Positions 26,684 through 35,340 of a stretch of 64,000 bases of DNA are shown here, in pieces. Source of the DNA: Streptomyces sp. NBC_00091 (lineage in GTDB: Bacteria; Actinomycetota; Actinomycetes; Streptomycetales; Streptomycetaceae); contig NZ_JAPEMA010000001.1 in assembly GCF_026343185.1 (NCBI RefSeq), positions 4,154,001 to 4,218,000 of the forward strand. The letters run 5' to 3'. The notes beneath the pieces are model-generated. The model had not been told where the DNA came from and ran no database searches. It saw only the letters and a program-made list of their open reading frames with translations. Every line of letters begins with the position of its first letter. Within the stretch, counting starts at the first letter, position 1. The translations under genes were made by a program, and so were the position numbers.

Positions 26684-26953
26684 CTACTTGAGCAGGCTGC
26701 CGAGGCCGACGGCATTGGCGGGGGCCGGCGAGAGCCCGGAAGCGATGCCGGTGACCTGATGCTTCGCATCACGGACGGTCGGCGTGAGGAAGCGCAGCGA
26801 CAGCAGGTTGTCCACGCTGAGGGGACCGGCCAGGACGCTGTCGCTCGGGCGTACGGCGGTGGGCGCGGCCTGGGCGGCGGGGGCGGAGGCGAGCCCGACG
26901 GCGAGGGCGAGAGCGGCGCCGGACAGGACGCGGGTGAGGGTGAGGTGAGCCAT
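26684..26953 (-). CDS. Small secreted peptide-like protein
   Basis: An 89-residue protein with a signal peptide (about 1-29, LSGAALALAVGLASAPAAQA) and a mature part of about 60 residues ending VGLGSLLK, with no cysteine. It lies 17 bases upstream of paralogue B, so it probably leads a three-gene operon of exported proteins. Function unknown. An imperfect palindrome CCAACGTTGTTGG lies at 26961-26973 just before the start. Confidence 0.55.
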   Translation of the reverse strand: MAHLTLTRVLSGAALALAVGLASAPAAQAAPTAVRPSDSVLAGPLSVDNLLSLRFLTPTVRDAKHQVTGIASGLSPAPANAVGLGSLLK

Positions 26954-27120
26954 GACGGCCCCAACGTTGTTGGCGCCGCCCGGTTATGGGGCGCGGCCCG
27001 GGCGGGAGGGTTCTTTCGCCCGACTGGAGCCGTCAGTTACGCGAATCGGGCTACCTGAACGCGGTCGGCTGGTTACGCTCGGCTACGGAGACCGAAAACG
27101 AGCTTGAGGGGTGGCTGCCC

Positions 27121-27969
27121 ATGCCCGCAGTCCGCGATCTCGATCCCAGCGCCTCGCCGCTGGACTACTACGGCTACGAACTCCGCCGGCTGAGAGAGGC
27201 CGCCGGGCTGAGCCAGGCACGGCTGGGGGAGATCATCTACTGCACCGGCGCGCTGATCGGTCAGGTGGAGTGCACGACCCGGGTGCCGACCCGGGACTTC
27301 TCGGAACGGCTCGACGCGGCGCTGGGCACCGACGGGCACTTCTCCCGGCTGGTGGGGCTGGTCCTGCGGAGCGTACTGCCGACGTGGTTCCAGCCGTATG
27401 CGGAGATGGAGTCCCGGGCCGCGTACCTCTCCACGTATCAAGCGCAGGTGGTAGCCGGGCTGCTGCAGACGGAGGGCTATGCCCGGGCGGTGTTGGCGAG
27501 CGGTTCGCCGGACAACCTCGATGAGTTGCTGGCGGCTCGTATGGAACGTCACCGGATTCTGCGACGGGAGCGCCCGCCCATGATCTGGGTGGTACTTGAT
27601 GAGGCTGTACTGCATAGGCCGATAGGAGGCCGGGAGGTCATGCGGGAGCAGCTTGCACAGTTGTTGAGTCTGAGTGAAAAGCGCTGGGTGCGAATCCAGG
27701 TGCTCCCCTTCTCGGCTGGCGAACACGCCAGCCTGATTGGATCGTTCAACCTTCTGCGGTTCGATGGCAAGCCGGACATCGTTTACACCGAAGACCTCAT
27801 CTCGGGGCACATGACGGCCAATCCGGACGCAGTCAAAGAAGCCGCCCTTCGCTACGCTCTCTTGCAGGCCGCTGCTCTCTCTGTGGAAGACTCGGCGGCA
27901 TTGATCAACCGCGTAGTGGAGGAACGCTATGAGCATCAGCCGGGACCTGACCAACGCGCGGTGGCGTAA
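27121..27969 (+). CDS. XRE-family HTH regulator with DUF5753 domain
   Basis: A 282-residue regulator. The N-terminal Cro/C1-type helix-turn-helix (about 15-75) reads ELRRLREAAGLSQARLGEIIYCTGALIGQVE. The long C-terminal DUF5753 domain starts near 95 with LPTWFQPYAEMES. This is the standard Streptomyces layout of regulators paired with a DUF397 protein. The ATG at 27121 is the start nearest the conserved region. Its 3' end overlaps the DUF397 gene by 41 bases. Target genes are unknown; the secreted-protein operon lies divergently upstream. Confidence 0.88.
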   Translation: MPAVRDLDPSASPLDYYGYELRRLREAAGLSQARLGEIIYCTGALIGQVECTTRVPTRDFSERLDAALGTDGHFSRLVGLVLRSVLPTWFQPYAEMESRAAYLSTYQAQVVAGLLQTEGYARAVLASGSPDNLDELLAARMERHRILRRERPPMIWVVLDEAVLHRPIGGREVMREQLAQLLSLSEKRWVRIQVLPFSAGEHASLIGSFNLLRFDGKPDIVYTEDLISGHMTANPDAVKEAALRYALLQAAALSVEDSAALINRVVEERYEHQPGPDQRAVA

Positions 27970-28189
27970 GTCCAGTTACAGCGGTAACACCGGCGGCGAC
28001 TGCGTCGAGTGCGCCCCGCTCGGCGCCACCGCCTGGCGCAAGGCTTCGTACAGCAGTGACACCGGCGGCGAGTGCGTCGAGGTCGCCGCTCAGCCCTGCC
28101 AGGTCGCCGTGCGGGACTCCAAGGTCCCCGACGGGCCCGCCTTCGCCGTCAGCACCGCCGCCTTCACGGCGTTCGTGCGGGGTCTGTGA
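27929..28189 (+). CDS. DUF397 protein with two half-domain repeats
   Basis: An 86-residue protein. The motif WRKSSYSGNTGGDCVECA is repeated as WRKASYSSDTGGECVEVA 23 residues later, and VAVRDSKVPDGP and FxxFVRGL follow, as in DUF397. The duplicated N-terminal half is uncommon; most family members have one. It overlaps the XRE gene by 41 bases in another frame. DUF397 proteins work as partners, possibly antagonists, of such XRE regulators. Confidence 0.88.
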   Translation: MSISRDLTNARWRKSSYSGNTGGDCVECAPLGATAWRKASYSSDTGGECVEVAAQPCQVAVRDSKVPDGPAFAVSTAAFTAFVRGL

Positions 28190-28276
28190 GCTACCGGGGC
28201 GCGGTACCCGTACCGCGCCCGGGAGTTGGCGGATCTGTATGATCCCCTCCCGTACCTGAGAAGGGGCGGGGGCCGC

Positions 28277-29842
28277 ATGCAGGGGTTAGGGCCGAGCGGT
28301 CCGACGCACATAGGGCCGTTCCGGTCCGTCGCCGTGCTCGGGCAGGGCGGAATGGGCCGGGTGGTGCTGGCCGTCGCGCCGGAGGGCCGCCTCGTCGCGG
28401 TCAAGGAGGTGCATGCCGAGCTGGCCGAGGACGACGGGTTCCGGGCGCGGTTCCGGCGTGAGGTGGACGCCTCGCGGAAGGTGTCGGGCGCCTATACGGC
28501 GCCGGTGATCGACGCCGACCCGGACGCGCAGACCCCTTGGCTGGCTTCGCAGTTCGTGCCCGGGCCCTCGTTGCGCGAGGCCCTGGAGGCGGCCGGGCCG
28601 CTGGGGGAGGGGCCGGTGCGGCGGCTGGCGGCCGGGCTGGCGCACGCGCTGGCCGACGTACACGGGGCGGGCCTGATCCACCGGGACCTCAAGCCGTCGA
28701 ACGTGCTGCTCGCCGAGGACGGCGTACGGGTCATCGACTTCGGCATCGTGCGCGCGGCCGGGGACCAGACCCGGATCACGCACACGGGCGCGCTGGTCGG
28801 CTCGCCCGCCTTCATGTCGCCCGAGCAGATCACGGGCGGCGAACCGACCCCGGCCAGTGATGTGTTCTCCCTCGGCGCCACGCTCGTGATGGCCTGCACG
28901 GGGAATCCGCCCTTCGCCGGGGACTCCGTACCGAGGCTGCTGCACGACGTGGTGTACGCCGAGCCCGACCTGGACGCGGTGCCGCCCGGGCTGCGCGGGA
29001 TCATCGCCCCCTGCCTGGCCAAGGACCCGGCCGCCCGGCCGACCCCGCGCGAGCTGCTGACGATGGTGGGCGCGGTCGAGCCGGCGGCCCGTCCGTGGCC
29101 GGAGCCGGTGTACGCGCTGCTCGCCGCGCAGCAGGCCGAGGTCGACCGGCTGATCGCGGGAGCCCCCGCCCCCGCGCCCGCAACGGCCCCGGCTGCCGTG
29201 CGGCCCCGGCGGCCCCGGCGGACCCGGCTGCTGGTGACGGCCGGGATCCTGGCCGTCTGCGTCGCCGTCGGGCTGACGGTGGGCCGGCCCTTCGTCGACG
29301 AGGTCTACTACACGGTTGTGCCGGAATCCGTCCCGACGCCCGGCACGACACCGCTGTCCCAGGTGGACGACAAGTACGCGGCGAAGCCGTTCACGTGCGC
29401 GGACGTGGCGGGCAAGGTGACCGTGCCCGCCGACTTCGACGCCCCGGGCGGGTACGGCTTCAAGAAGGACGAGAACTACGGCTGGGGCGGCCCCTCCCAC
29501 CTGTGCGTCTGGAACAGCCGCTACGGGGACGAGGTCTACGTCTCGTGGGGTCTCTACCTCACCGAACCCGGCGGAAAGACCGGAGCCGAGCAGGCGAAGG
29601 AGCACCACGAGGGCATGTACATCCGGGGCAAGACCCGGCGCGACTTCGGCCTCGGTATCGGGGAAGAGGCCCTGTGGCTGGCGCCGGAGGACGACAAGGA
29701 CGCCCCCTGCGTCCTGTACCTGCGGGACGTCAACCAGACGCTCTTCGTCCAGGTGAAGGGCAACCGCTACCCCGTCGGCTCCTGCGAGGCCGTCGCGAAG
29801 GACGCGGGCCGCAGCGCGCTGGCGGTGATGGCGCGGCCATGA
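28277..29842 (+). CDS. Transmembrane Ser/Thr protein kinase, first of three
   Basis: A 521-residue Hanks-type kinase. Domain about 10-270 has the glycine loop GQGGMGRV, the VAIK-like VAVKEVH, HRDLKP, DFG in VIDFGIVRAAG and SPEQ. A transmembrane helix (about 320-345) and an extracellular domain with conserved cysteines follow (FTCADVAG, HLCVW, PCVLYLRD, GSCEA). No PASTA repeats. ATG at 28277 is preferred over an upstream ATG because homology begins there. The stop overlaps the next kinase start (ATGA). The two downstream kinases are paralogues, so this is a locally duplicated operon. Confidence 0.88.
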   Translation: MQGLGPSGPTHIGPFRSVAVLGQGGMGRVVLAVAPEGRLVAVKEVHAELAEDDGFRARFRREVDASRKVSGAYTAPVIDADPDAQTPWLASQFVPGPSLREALEAAGPLGEGPVRRLAAGLAHALADVHGAGLIHRDLKPSNVLLAEDGVRVIDFGIVRAAGDQTRITHTGALVGSPAFMSPEQITGGEPTPASDVFSLGATLVMACTGNPPFAGDSVPRLLHDVVYAEPDLDAVPPGLRGIIAPCLAKDPAARPTPRELLTMVGAVEPAARPWPEPVYALLAAQQAEVDRLIAGAPAPAPATAPAAVRPRRPRRTRLLVTAGILAVCVAVGLTVGRPFVDEVYYTVVPESVPTPGTTPLSQVDDKYAAKPFTCADVAGKVTVPADFDAPGGYGFKKDENYGWGGPSHLCVWNSRYGDEVYVSWGLYLTEPGGKTGAEQAKEHHEGMYIRGKTRRDFGLGIGEEALWLAPEDDKDAPCVLYLRDVNQTLFVQVKGNRYPVGSCEAVAKDAGRSALAVMARP

Positions 29843-31398
29843 GGCAGCTGAGGGAGTCCGACCCGGTGGCGGCGGGACCGTACCGTCTGCTCGCCGAGCT
29901 CGGCCGGGGCGGGATGGGCCGGGTGCTGCTGGGGGCCGCACCCGACGGGCGGCTCGTCGCGGTCAAGCAGGTGCATGACCGGTTCGCCGCCGACGACGGC
30001 TTCCGGGCCCGGTTCCGGCGGGAGGTCGCCGCCTCGCAGAAGGTGTCGGGGGCGTACACGGCGGCGGTGATGGAGGCCGACGCGGATGCGGAGACCCCCT
30101 GGCTGGCCTCGGTGTTCGTGCCCGGGCCTTCGCTGGGCGCGGCGGTGGACGCGGCCGGGGCGCTGCCTGAGGAGACCGTACGCCGCCTCGCGGCCGGGCT
30201 GGTCAGGGGGCTCGGCGAGATCCACCGGGCGGGGCTGATCCACCGGGACCTGAAGCCCGACAACGTGCTGCTGTCCGAGGACGGCGTACGGGTCATCGAC
30301 TTCGGCATCGCGCGGGCGGCGGAGGGCTCCGGGGACACCGAGCTGACCCGGACGGGCCTGGTGGTCGGCTCGCCCGCCTTCATGTCGCCCGAGCAGGCCG
30401 AGGGCAGGGAACTGACCCCGGCCAGCGACGTGTTCTCGCTCGGCTCGGTGCTCGCGCTGGCCGCCACCGGCCGCAGCCCCTTCGCGGGGGCGTCGACGCT
30501 CCAGACCCTGTTCAACCTGGTCCACGCCGAGCCCGAGCTGTCGGCGCTCCCGGCGGGGCTGCGGCCCGTGGTCGAGCGGTGCCTGGCCAAGGAGCCGGGC
30601 GCCCGGCCGGCCCCGGAGCAGCTGCTGGACCTGCTGGGTCCGGTGGTGCCCGGGGCGTGGCCGGCCGGCGTGCGCCGGCTGATCGCCGCGCAGCGGGCGG
30701 ACATCGAGCGGGTGCTCGGCGCCGGCCCGGAGCGGACGGCGGTGGCCGTTCCGGGGCCGGGATCCGTGTCTACCGCCGTGCTCACGCAGGCCGTGAGCGC
30801 GCCGCCGCGCGGAAGGTCCCGTAAGGCGGTGGCGCTCGCCGTCGCCGTCGCCGTCGGGGTGGCGGTGCTCGGGGCGGGGGCGTACCTGCTGAGCCCGGGG
30901 TCGCCGGTGTCGAAGGCGTCGGGCGAGCCGGACCGGTACGTGAGGATGCCGATCTGCGCGGAGGTGGCCGGGGAACTGCCGCTGCCGCCGGCGGAGCGCA
31001 AGCAGGACAAGGACCGCTATCAGGAGCGGGACAACGACGCGAACACGTCCTGTTCCTGGTACGAGCCGCCGTACGAGGTGGCCGGCGGCGGCACCTACGA
31101 GCCGACGGTCCCGCACGCGAACGTCGGCTGGGAGCTGAGGCGCAGCGGGAGCGGCCTCGCCAACGGGACGGAGCGCCAGCGCGAGGACTTCGGTACGGGG
31201 AGGCCCGAGACCGGGGTGGGGGCGGGCGACGCCGCGTACTGGGACACGCCCGGTACGCAGGACACCTGCGTGCTGGCCGTCCGCGACGGCAACCTCGCCG
31301 TGCGGGTGTTCCTCGGCGGCGACCGGCATCCCGCCGAGAGCTGTGAGACGGAGGCGAAGGCGATCGCCCGCGCCGCGTTGGCGGCGATGCCGCGATGA
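29839..31398 (+). CDS. Transmembrane Ser/Thr protein kinase, second of three
   Basis: A 519-residue paralogue of its neighbours. The kinase domain has GRGGMGRVLLG, HRDLKPDN, DFG in VIDFGIARAAE and SPEQAEG. A transmembrane helix lies at about 330-350. The extracellular domain has ICAEVAGEL, CSWYEPP, CVLAVRDGN and ESCETEA, matching the pattern of the other two sensors. ATG overlaps the first kinase stop. The catalytic domains are nearly identical in long stretches to the third kinase, while sensors differ more. Confidence 0.88.
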   Translation: MRQLRESDPVAAGPYRLLAELGRGGMGRVLLGAAPDGRLVAVKQVHDRFAADDGFRARFRREVAASQKVSGAYTAAVMEADADAETPWLASVFVPGPSLGAAVDAAGALPEETVRRLAAGLVRGLGEIHRAGLIHRDLKPDNVLLSEDGVRVIDFGIARAAEGSGDTELTRTGLVVGSPAFMSPEQAEGRELTPASDVFSLGSVLALAATGRSPFAGASTLQTLFNLVHAEPELSALPAGLRPVVERCLAKEPGARPAPEQLLDLLGPVVPGAWPAGVRRLIAAQRADIERVLGAGPERTAVAVPGPGSVSTAVLTQAVSAPPRGRSRKAVALAVAVAVGVAVLGAGAYLLSPGSPVSKASGEPDRYVRMPICAEVAGELPLPPAERKQDKDRYQERDNDANTSCSWYEPPYEVAGGGTYEPTVPHANVGWELRRSGSGLANGTERQREDFGTGRPETGVGAGDAAYWDTPGTQDTCVLAVRDGNLAVRVFLGGDRHPAESCETEAKAIARAALAAMPR

Positions 31399-31408
31399 GA
31401 GGGCAGGC

Positions 31409-33106
31409 ATGGAGCTGTTAGGGCCGTCGGGGCCGTCGCAGGTGGGGCCGTTCCGGGTGCTGGGCGTGCTCGGCGAGGGCGGGATGGGCCGGGTGCTGCT
31501 GGGTGCGGCGCCCGACGGGCGGCTGGTCGCCGTCAAACAGGTCCTCGCGCGGTTCGCCGCCGACGACGGCTTCCGGGCCCGGTTCCGGCGGGAGGTCGCC
31601 GCCTCCCGGAAGGTGTCGGGGGCGTACACGGCGGCGGTGATGGAGGCCGACGCGGACGCGGAGACCCCGTGGCTGGCGTCGGTGTTCGTCTCCGGGCCTT
31701 CGCTGGGGGCGGCCGTGGCGGCGGTCGGGGCGCTGCCCGAGGAGACCGTACGCCGCCTCGCGGCCGGTCTGGCGTCGGCCCTCGCGGAGATCCACCGGGC
31801 GGGGCTGGTGCACCGGGACCTGAAGCCCGAGAACGTACTGCTCGCCGAGGACGGCGTACGGGTCATCGACCTGGGCATCGCGCGGGCGGCCGAGAGCGGT
31901 GTCGACACCCGGCTGACGCACACCGGGCTGGTGATCGGCTCGCCGCCGTTCATGTCGCCCGAGCAGGCGGAGGGGCGGGAACTCACGGCGGCCAGCGATG
32001 TGTTCTCGCTGGGGTCGGTGCTGTTCCTGGCCGTCACGGGGCGCCACCCGTTCGCGGGGTCCTCGACCCTCCAGACCCTGTACGACGTGGTGCACGCGGA
32101 ACCCGATCTGGGTGTGGTCCCGGCGGGGCTGCGCGAGGTCGTGGAGCGGTGCCTGGCCAAGGACCCGGGCGCCAGGCCGTCCCCGGCGGAGCTGTTCGCG
32201 CTCCTGGGGCGGGTCGTCCCGGCGGGCCGCCAGCCGTGGCCTCCGGCGGTGCACCGGATGATCGCCGACCAGGCCGCGGCCATCGACCGCCTGCTGGGCG
32301 GCGACGCCCCGGCCCGGACGACGGTGGAGCCGCCGGCTCCGGAGCCCGAGCCCGAGCCGGTGACGATCCCCGCCGAGGTGATGCCGGAACCGGAGCCGGA
32401 GCCGGAGCCGGTGGCGATCGCCGCCGAGGTGGTGCCGGAGCCGGTGCGTGCCGCGCCCTCCCTCGTCCCCCTGCCGGAGGAGCCGCCCGTCACGGTGGGT
32501 TCCCTGGCGCCCGGAACGCGCCGGCCCCCGTACCGGAGCGCGCTCCGGGTGGCCGTGCCGCTGGTGGCGGCGGCCGGGGTACTGGGGGCGGCCGGGTTCG
32601 GCGTATGGGCGTACGGGCATCAGCCCGGCCAGTGGTGGGGCGAGACGGTGCACACGAATCTGGACCGCTGCGAGACGGCGGGCCCCAAGCTGCCGGTGCC
32701 GCCCGGGGCGGAGCGGGCGTCGGCGCTGGACACCTACCTGCCGGTCGACGGCAGCGGCCCCAACATCGTGGTGCGCTGCTACTGGTTCGGCGGGGGGAAG
32801 GCCCGCGTGACCACGCAATGGGCCCTGAAGCGAGAAGGCGAAGAGGGCCGGACCGGGAACGAGGAGCAGCGCAGGGAGCTGGCGTCGGACCGGAAGACGG
32901 CGGCCGGCAGGCCGACGGTCGAGCAGACGGCCGTGGACGTCGGTGACGAGGCGGTGTGGACCGACAGGTGCGAACTCGTGGTCCGTGATGGGAACCTCAT
33001 GCTCTCCGTGTGGAGCGGAGACGGGCCAGAGGTCGAGCAGTCCGAGTGCCGGGCCGACGCCGAGGCGATCGCCCGTGCCGCCCTCAAGGCCGTGCCGGCC
33101 GACTGA
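31409..33106 (+). CDS. Transmembrane Ser/Thr protein kinase, third of three
   Basis: A 565-residue paralogue with a Pro/Glu-rich juxtamembrane segment (EPEPEP repeats, about 310-345), a transmembrane helix (about 375-395) and a sensor domain ending ECRADAEAIARAALKAVP. HRDLKPEN is intact, but the metal-binding DFG reads DLG (VIDLGIARAAE), a change tolerated in some kinases. It begins 10 bases after the second kinase. The gene ends 40 bases before the palindromes in front of the FadE34-like gene. Confidence 0.88.
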   Translation: MELLGPSGPSQVGPFRVLGVLGEGGMGRVLLGAAPDGRLVAVKQVLARFAADDGFRARFRREVAASRKVSGAYTAAVMEADADAETPWLASVFVSGPSLGAAVAAVGALPEETVRRLAAGLASALAEIHRAGLVHRDLKPENVLLAEDGVRVIDLGIARAAESGVDTRLTHTGLVIGSPPFMSPEQAEGRELTAASDVFSLGSVLFLAVTGRHPFAGSSTLQTLYDVVHAEPDLGVVPAGLREVVERCLAKDPGARPSPAELFALLGRVVPAGRQPWPPAVHRMIADQAAAIDRLLGGDAPARTTVEPPAPEPEPEPVTIPAEVMPEPEPEPEPVAIAAEVVPEPVRAAPSLVPLPEEPPVTVGSLAPGTRRPPYRSALRVAVPLVAAAGVLGAAGFGVWAYGHQPGQWWGETVHTNLDRCETAGPKLPVPPGAERASALDTYLPVDGSGPNIVVRCYWFGGGKARVTTQWALKREGEEGRTGNEEQRRELASDRKTAAGRPTVEQTAVDVGDEAVWTDRCELVVRDGNLMLSVWSGDGPEVEQSECRADAEAIARAALKAVPAD

Positions 33107-33145
33107 CGCCCCGGCCGGGGTTCCGCGTCGAAGAACACCCCACAT

Positions 33146-33160
33146 CTGACCTTCCGTCAG
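33146..33160. promoter_or_regulatory. CTGAC-N5-GTCAG palindromic operator (FadE34 promoter)
   Basis: CTGACCTTCCGTCAG has perfect 5-base arms and is two bases upstream of the KstR site at 33163. The two sites abut, so their regulators would compete or cooperate. Confidence 0.6.
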
Positions 33161-33162
33161 AA

Positions 33163-33176
33163 TGGAACGTGTTCTA
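33163..33176. promoter_or_regulatory. KstR operator upstream of the FadE34-like gene
   Basis: TGGAACGTGTTCTA is a full match to TnnAACnnGTTnnA and ends 11 bases before the ATG at 33188. Such closeness means repressor binding would block initiation directly, or the transcript is nearly leaderless. Confidence 0.8.
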
Positions 33177-33187
33177 CTCTGCCGCGC

Positions 33188-35320
33188 ATGGGCATCGGAA
33201 TCACGCAAGAGCAGCGGGAGTTGGCCGACGCCGTGCGCGGCTGGGTGGCGCGGGCCGTGCCGCCCGAGGAGGTGCGCAAGCTGCTCGACACCCCGCCCCA
33301 GGCGGGAGCGCGGCCCGCCTACTGGGACGCCCTGGCCGCGTCCGGGCTGCCGACGCCCCACCTGGAGGGCGGGGCCCTGCTGGATCTGGCCGTCGTGGTG
33401 GAGGAGGCCGCCCGGGCGGCGCTGCCCGGGCCCTTCCTGCCGGGCGCGCTGGCCTCCGTACTCCTGGACCGCGCGGGGGCCGAGCCGCTCGACGGCCGGG
33501 TCGGGGCCGTCGCCCTGGGCCCCGGCACCCTCACCGCCGTCACCGTCGAAGGCGGCGGGCACCTCCTGGACGGGCTCGCGCCCCCCGTACTCGGCGCCGG
33601 CGAGGCCGACCTCGTCCTCCTCGCCGCCGAAGCCGCGCACGGCACCCGCTGGTACGCCGTGGACGCCGCCGCGCTGGACATCCGCACCCACGAGGGCGCC
33701 GACCCGACCCGCCCCACCGCCGAGGTCCGGGCGCGCGCGGTCACCGTCCCGCCCGGCCGGCTGCTGGAGCTGGACGCCGCCCTCGTCCGGGACCTGGCCT
33801 GCGTCCTCTTCGCCGCCGACGCCTGCGGCACCGCCGCCTGGGCGGTGCACACGGCCGCCGAGTACGCCAAGACGCGCGAGCAGTTCGGCAGCCCCATCGG
33901 CCGCTTCCAGGGCGTCAAGCACCTGTGCGCCGACATGCTGGTCCGCCTCGAACAGGCCCGCGCCCTCGCCTGGGACGCCGCCAACAGCGCCGGCGAGAGC
34001 CCGGACGTACGCTCCCTCGTCTCCGCCCTCGCCGCCGCGACCGCCCTCGACGCCGCGTACTCCTGCGCCAAGGACTGCATCCAGATCCTCGGCGGCATCG
34101 GCTTCACCTGGGAGCACGACGCCCACCTCTACCTGCGCCGCTCCCTCGTCGCCCGCCAGCTCCTCGGCCCCGGCGACGGCCACCGCATCCGCGCCGTGCG
34201 CCTCGCGGCGGCCGGCGCCCGGCGCGAGCTGCGCCTCGAACTCCCGCCGGAGGCCGAGGCGTACCGGGCGGACGCCCGCGCCGCCATCGAGGACGCGCGC
34301 GGCCTCGACCCGGCCGCCGCCCGCCGGGTACTGGCCCCCACCGGGTACGCGGCCCCCTACCTCCCGCCCCCGTACGGGCGCGGCGCCGGGCCCGTCGAAC
34401 AGCTCGTCGTACAGCAGGAGCTGAAGGAGGCCGGGGTCAGGCTCGCCGACCTCGGCATCGCCACCTGGGTCGTACCCTCGCTGCTCGCCTACGGCAGCGA
34501 CGCGCAGCGCGCCGCCCACCTCCTGGCGACCCTGCGCGGGGACACGACCTGGTGCCAGCTCTTCTCGGAGCCGGGCGCGGGCTCCGACCTCGCCTCCCTG
34601 CGGACCAGGGCCGAGCGCACCGCGGACGGTTCCTGGAAGGTGAACGGACAGAAGGTGTGGACGAGTTCCGCGCACACCGCCGACTTCGGGATCCTGCTGG
34701 CCCGGACGGACCCGGCCGCGCCCAAGCACAAGGGGCTCGGCTACTTCCTCGTCGACATGAAGAACACCCCCGGCATCGACATCCGCCCGCTCAAGGAGAT
34801 CACCGGCGAGGCCCTCTTCAACGAGGTCTGGTTCGAGGACGTCCTGCTCCCGGCCGACGCCCTGGTCGGGGCGGCCGACGGCGGGTGGCGGGTCGCCCGC
34901 AACACCCTCGGCAACGAGCGCGTCCACATGGCCGACCAGATGACCTTCGACACAGGCTTGGAGGCGCTGATCGCCGCCTCCGCCGGCCTCGACGCCTCGT
35001 ACGGGGCCCGGATCGGCGCGCTCGCCGCCGAGGCGCACGCGCTCGCCTGCATCGGGCTGCGCACCACCCTCCAGCAGGTGTCCGGGCTGGAGCCGGGCGC
35101 GGGTGCCTCCGTACGCAAGCTCGTGCAGACCCCCCACCAGCAGCGGACCGCCGAACTGGCGCTGGAACTGCTGGGCCCGGCGGGCGCGGTACGGGAGGGG
35201 GCGGGGGAGCGGGCGGTGCACGGGATGCTCATGTCCCGCTGCCTGACCATCGCCGGGGGCACCACACAGGTCCAGCTCAACGTCGTCGCCGAGCGGATCC
35301 TCGGCCTCCCCAGGGACTAA
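33188..35320 (+). CDS. fadE34: Double-length acyl-CoA dehydrogenase, FadE34/ChsE3-like
   Basis: A 710-residue protein made of two acyl-CoA dehydrogenase modules. The first (about 1-340) includes KTREQFGSPIGRFQGVKH and GGIGFTWEHDAHLYLRR. The second (about 370-710) has WCQLFSEPGAGSDLASL, VNGQKVWTSSAH and the C-terminal IAGGTTQVQLNVVAERILGLPR. Mycobacterial FadE34 (ChsE3, about 711 residues) has exactly this tandem form and dehydrogenates sterol side-chain CoA esters. A perfect KstR site lies directly upstream, as it does in mycobacteria where fadE34 adjoins kstR. No ribosome site is visible, consistent with a very short leader. Orthology likely, substrate inferred. Confidence 0.88.
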   Translation: MGIGITQEQRELADAVRGWVARAVPPEEVRKLLDTPPQAGARPAYWDALAASGLPTPHLEGGALLDLAVVVEEAARAALPGPFLPGALASVLLDRAGAEPLDGRVGAVALGPGTLTAVTVEGGGHLLDGLAPPVLGAGEADLVLLAAEAAHGTRWYAVDAAALDIRTHEGADPTRPTAEVRARAVTVPPGRLLELDAALVRDLACVLFAADACGTAAWAVHTAAEYAKTREQFGSPIGRFQGVKHLCADMLVRLEQARALAWDAANSAGESPDVRSLVSALAAATALDAAYSCAKDCIQILGGIGFTWEHDAHLYLRRSLVARQLLGPGDGHRIRAVRLAAAGARRELRLELPPEAEAYRADARAAIEDARGLDPAAARRVLAPTGYAAPYLPPPYGRGAGPVEQLVVQQELKEAGVRLADLGIATWVVPSLLAYGSDAQRAAHLLATLRGDTTWCQLFSEPGAGSDLASLRTRAERTADGSWKVNGQKVWTSSAHTADFGILLARTDPAAPKHKGLGYFLVDMKNTPGIDIRPLKEITGEALFNEVWFEDVLLPADALVGAADGGWRVARNTLGNERVHMADQMTFDTGLEALIAASAGLDASYGARIGALAAEAHALACIGLRTTLQQVSGLEPGAGASVRKLVQTPHQQRTAELALELLGPAGAVREGAGERAVHGMLMSRCLTIAGGTTQVQLNVVAERILGLPRD

Positions 35321-35340
35321 GGGACTAGGAGTCAGCGGGA

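Noticed and set aside
26961..26973. CCAACGTTGTTGG as a KstR-like operator
   Set aside because: AAC and GTT are three bases apart instead of two and the outer bases do not fit TnnAACnnGTTnnA. The gene behind it has no link to sterol metabolism.
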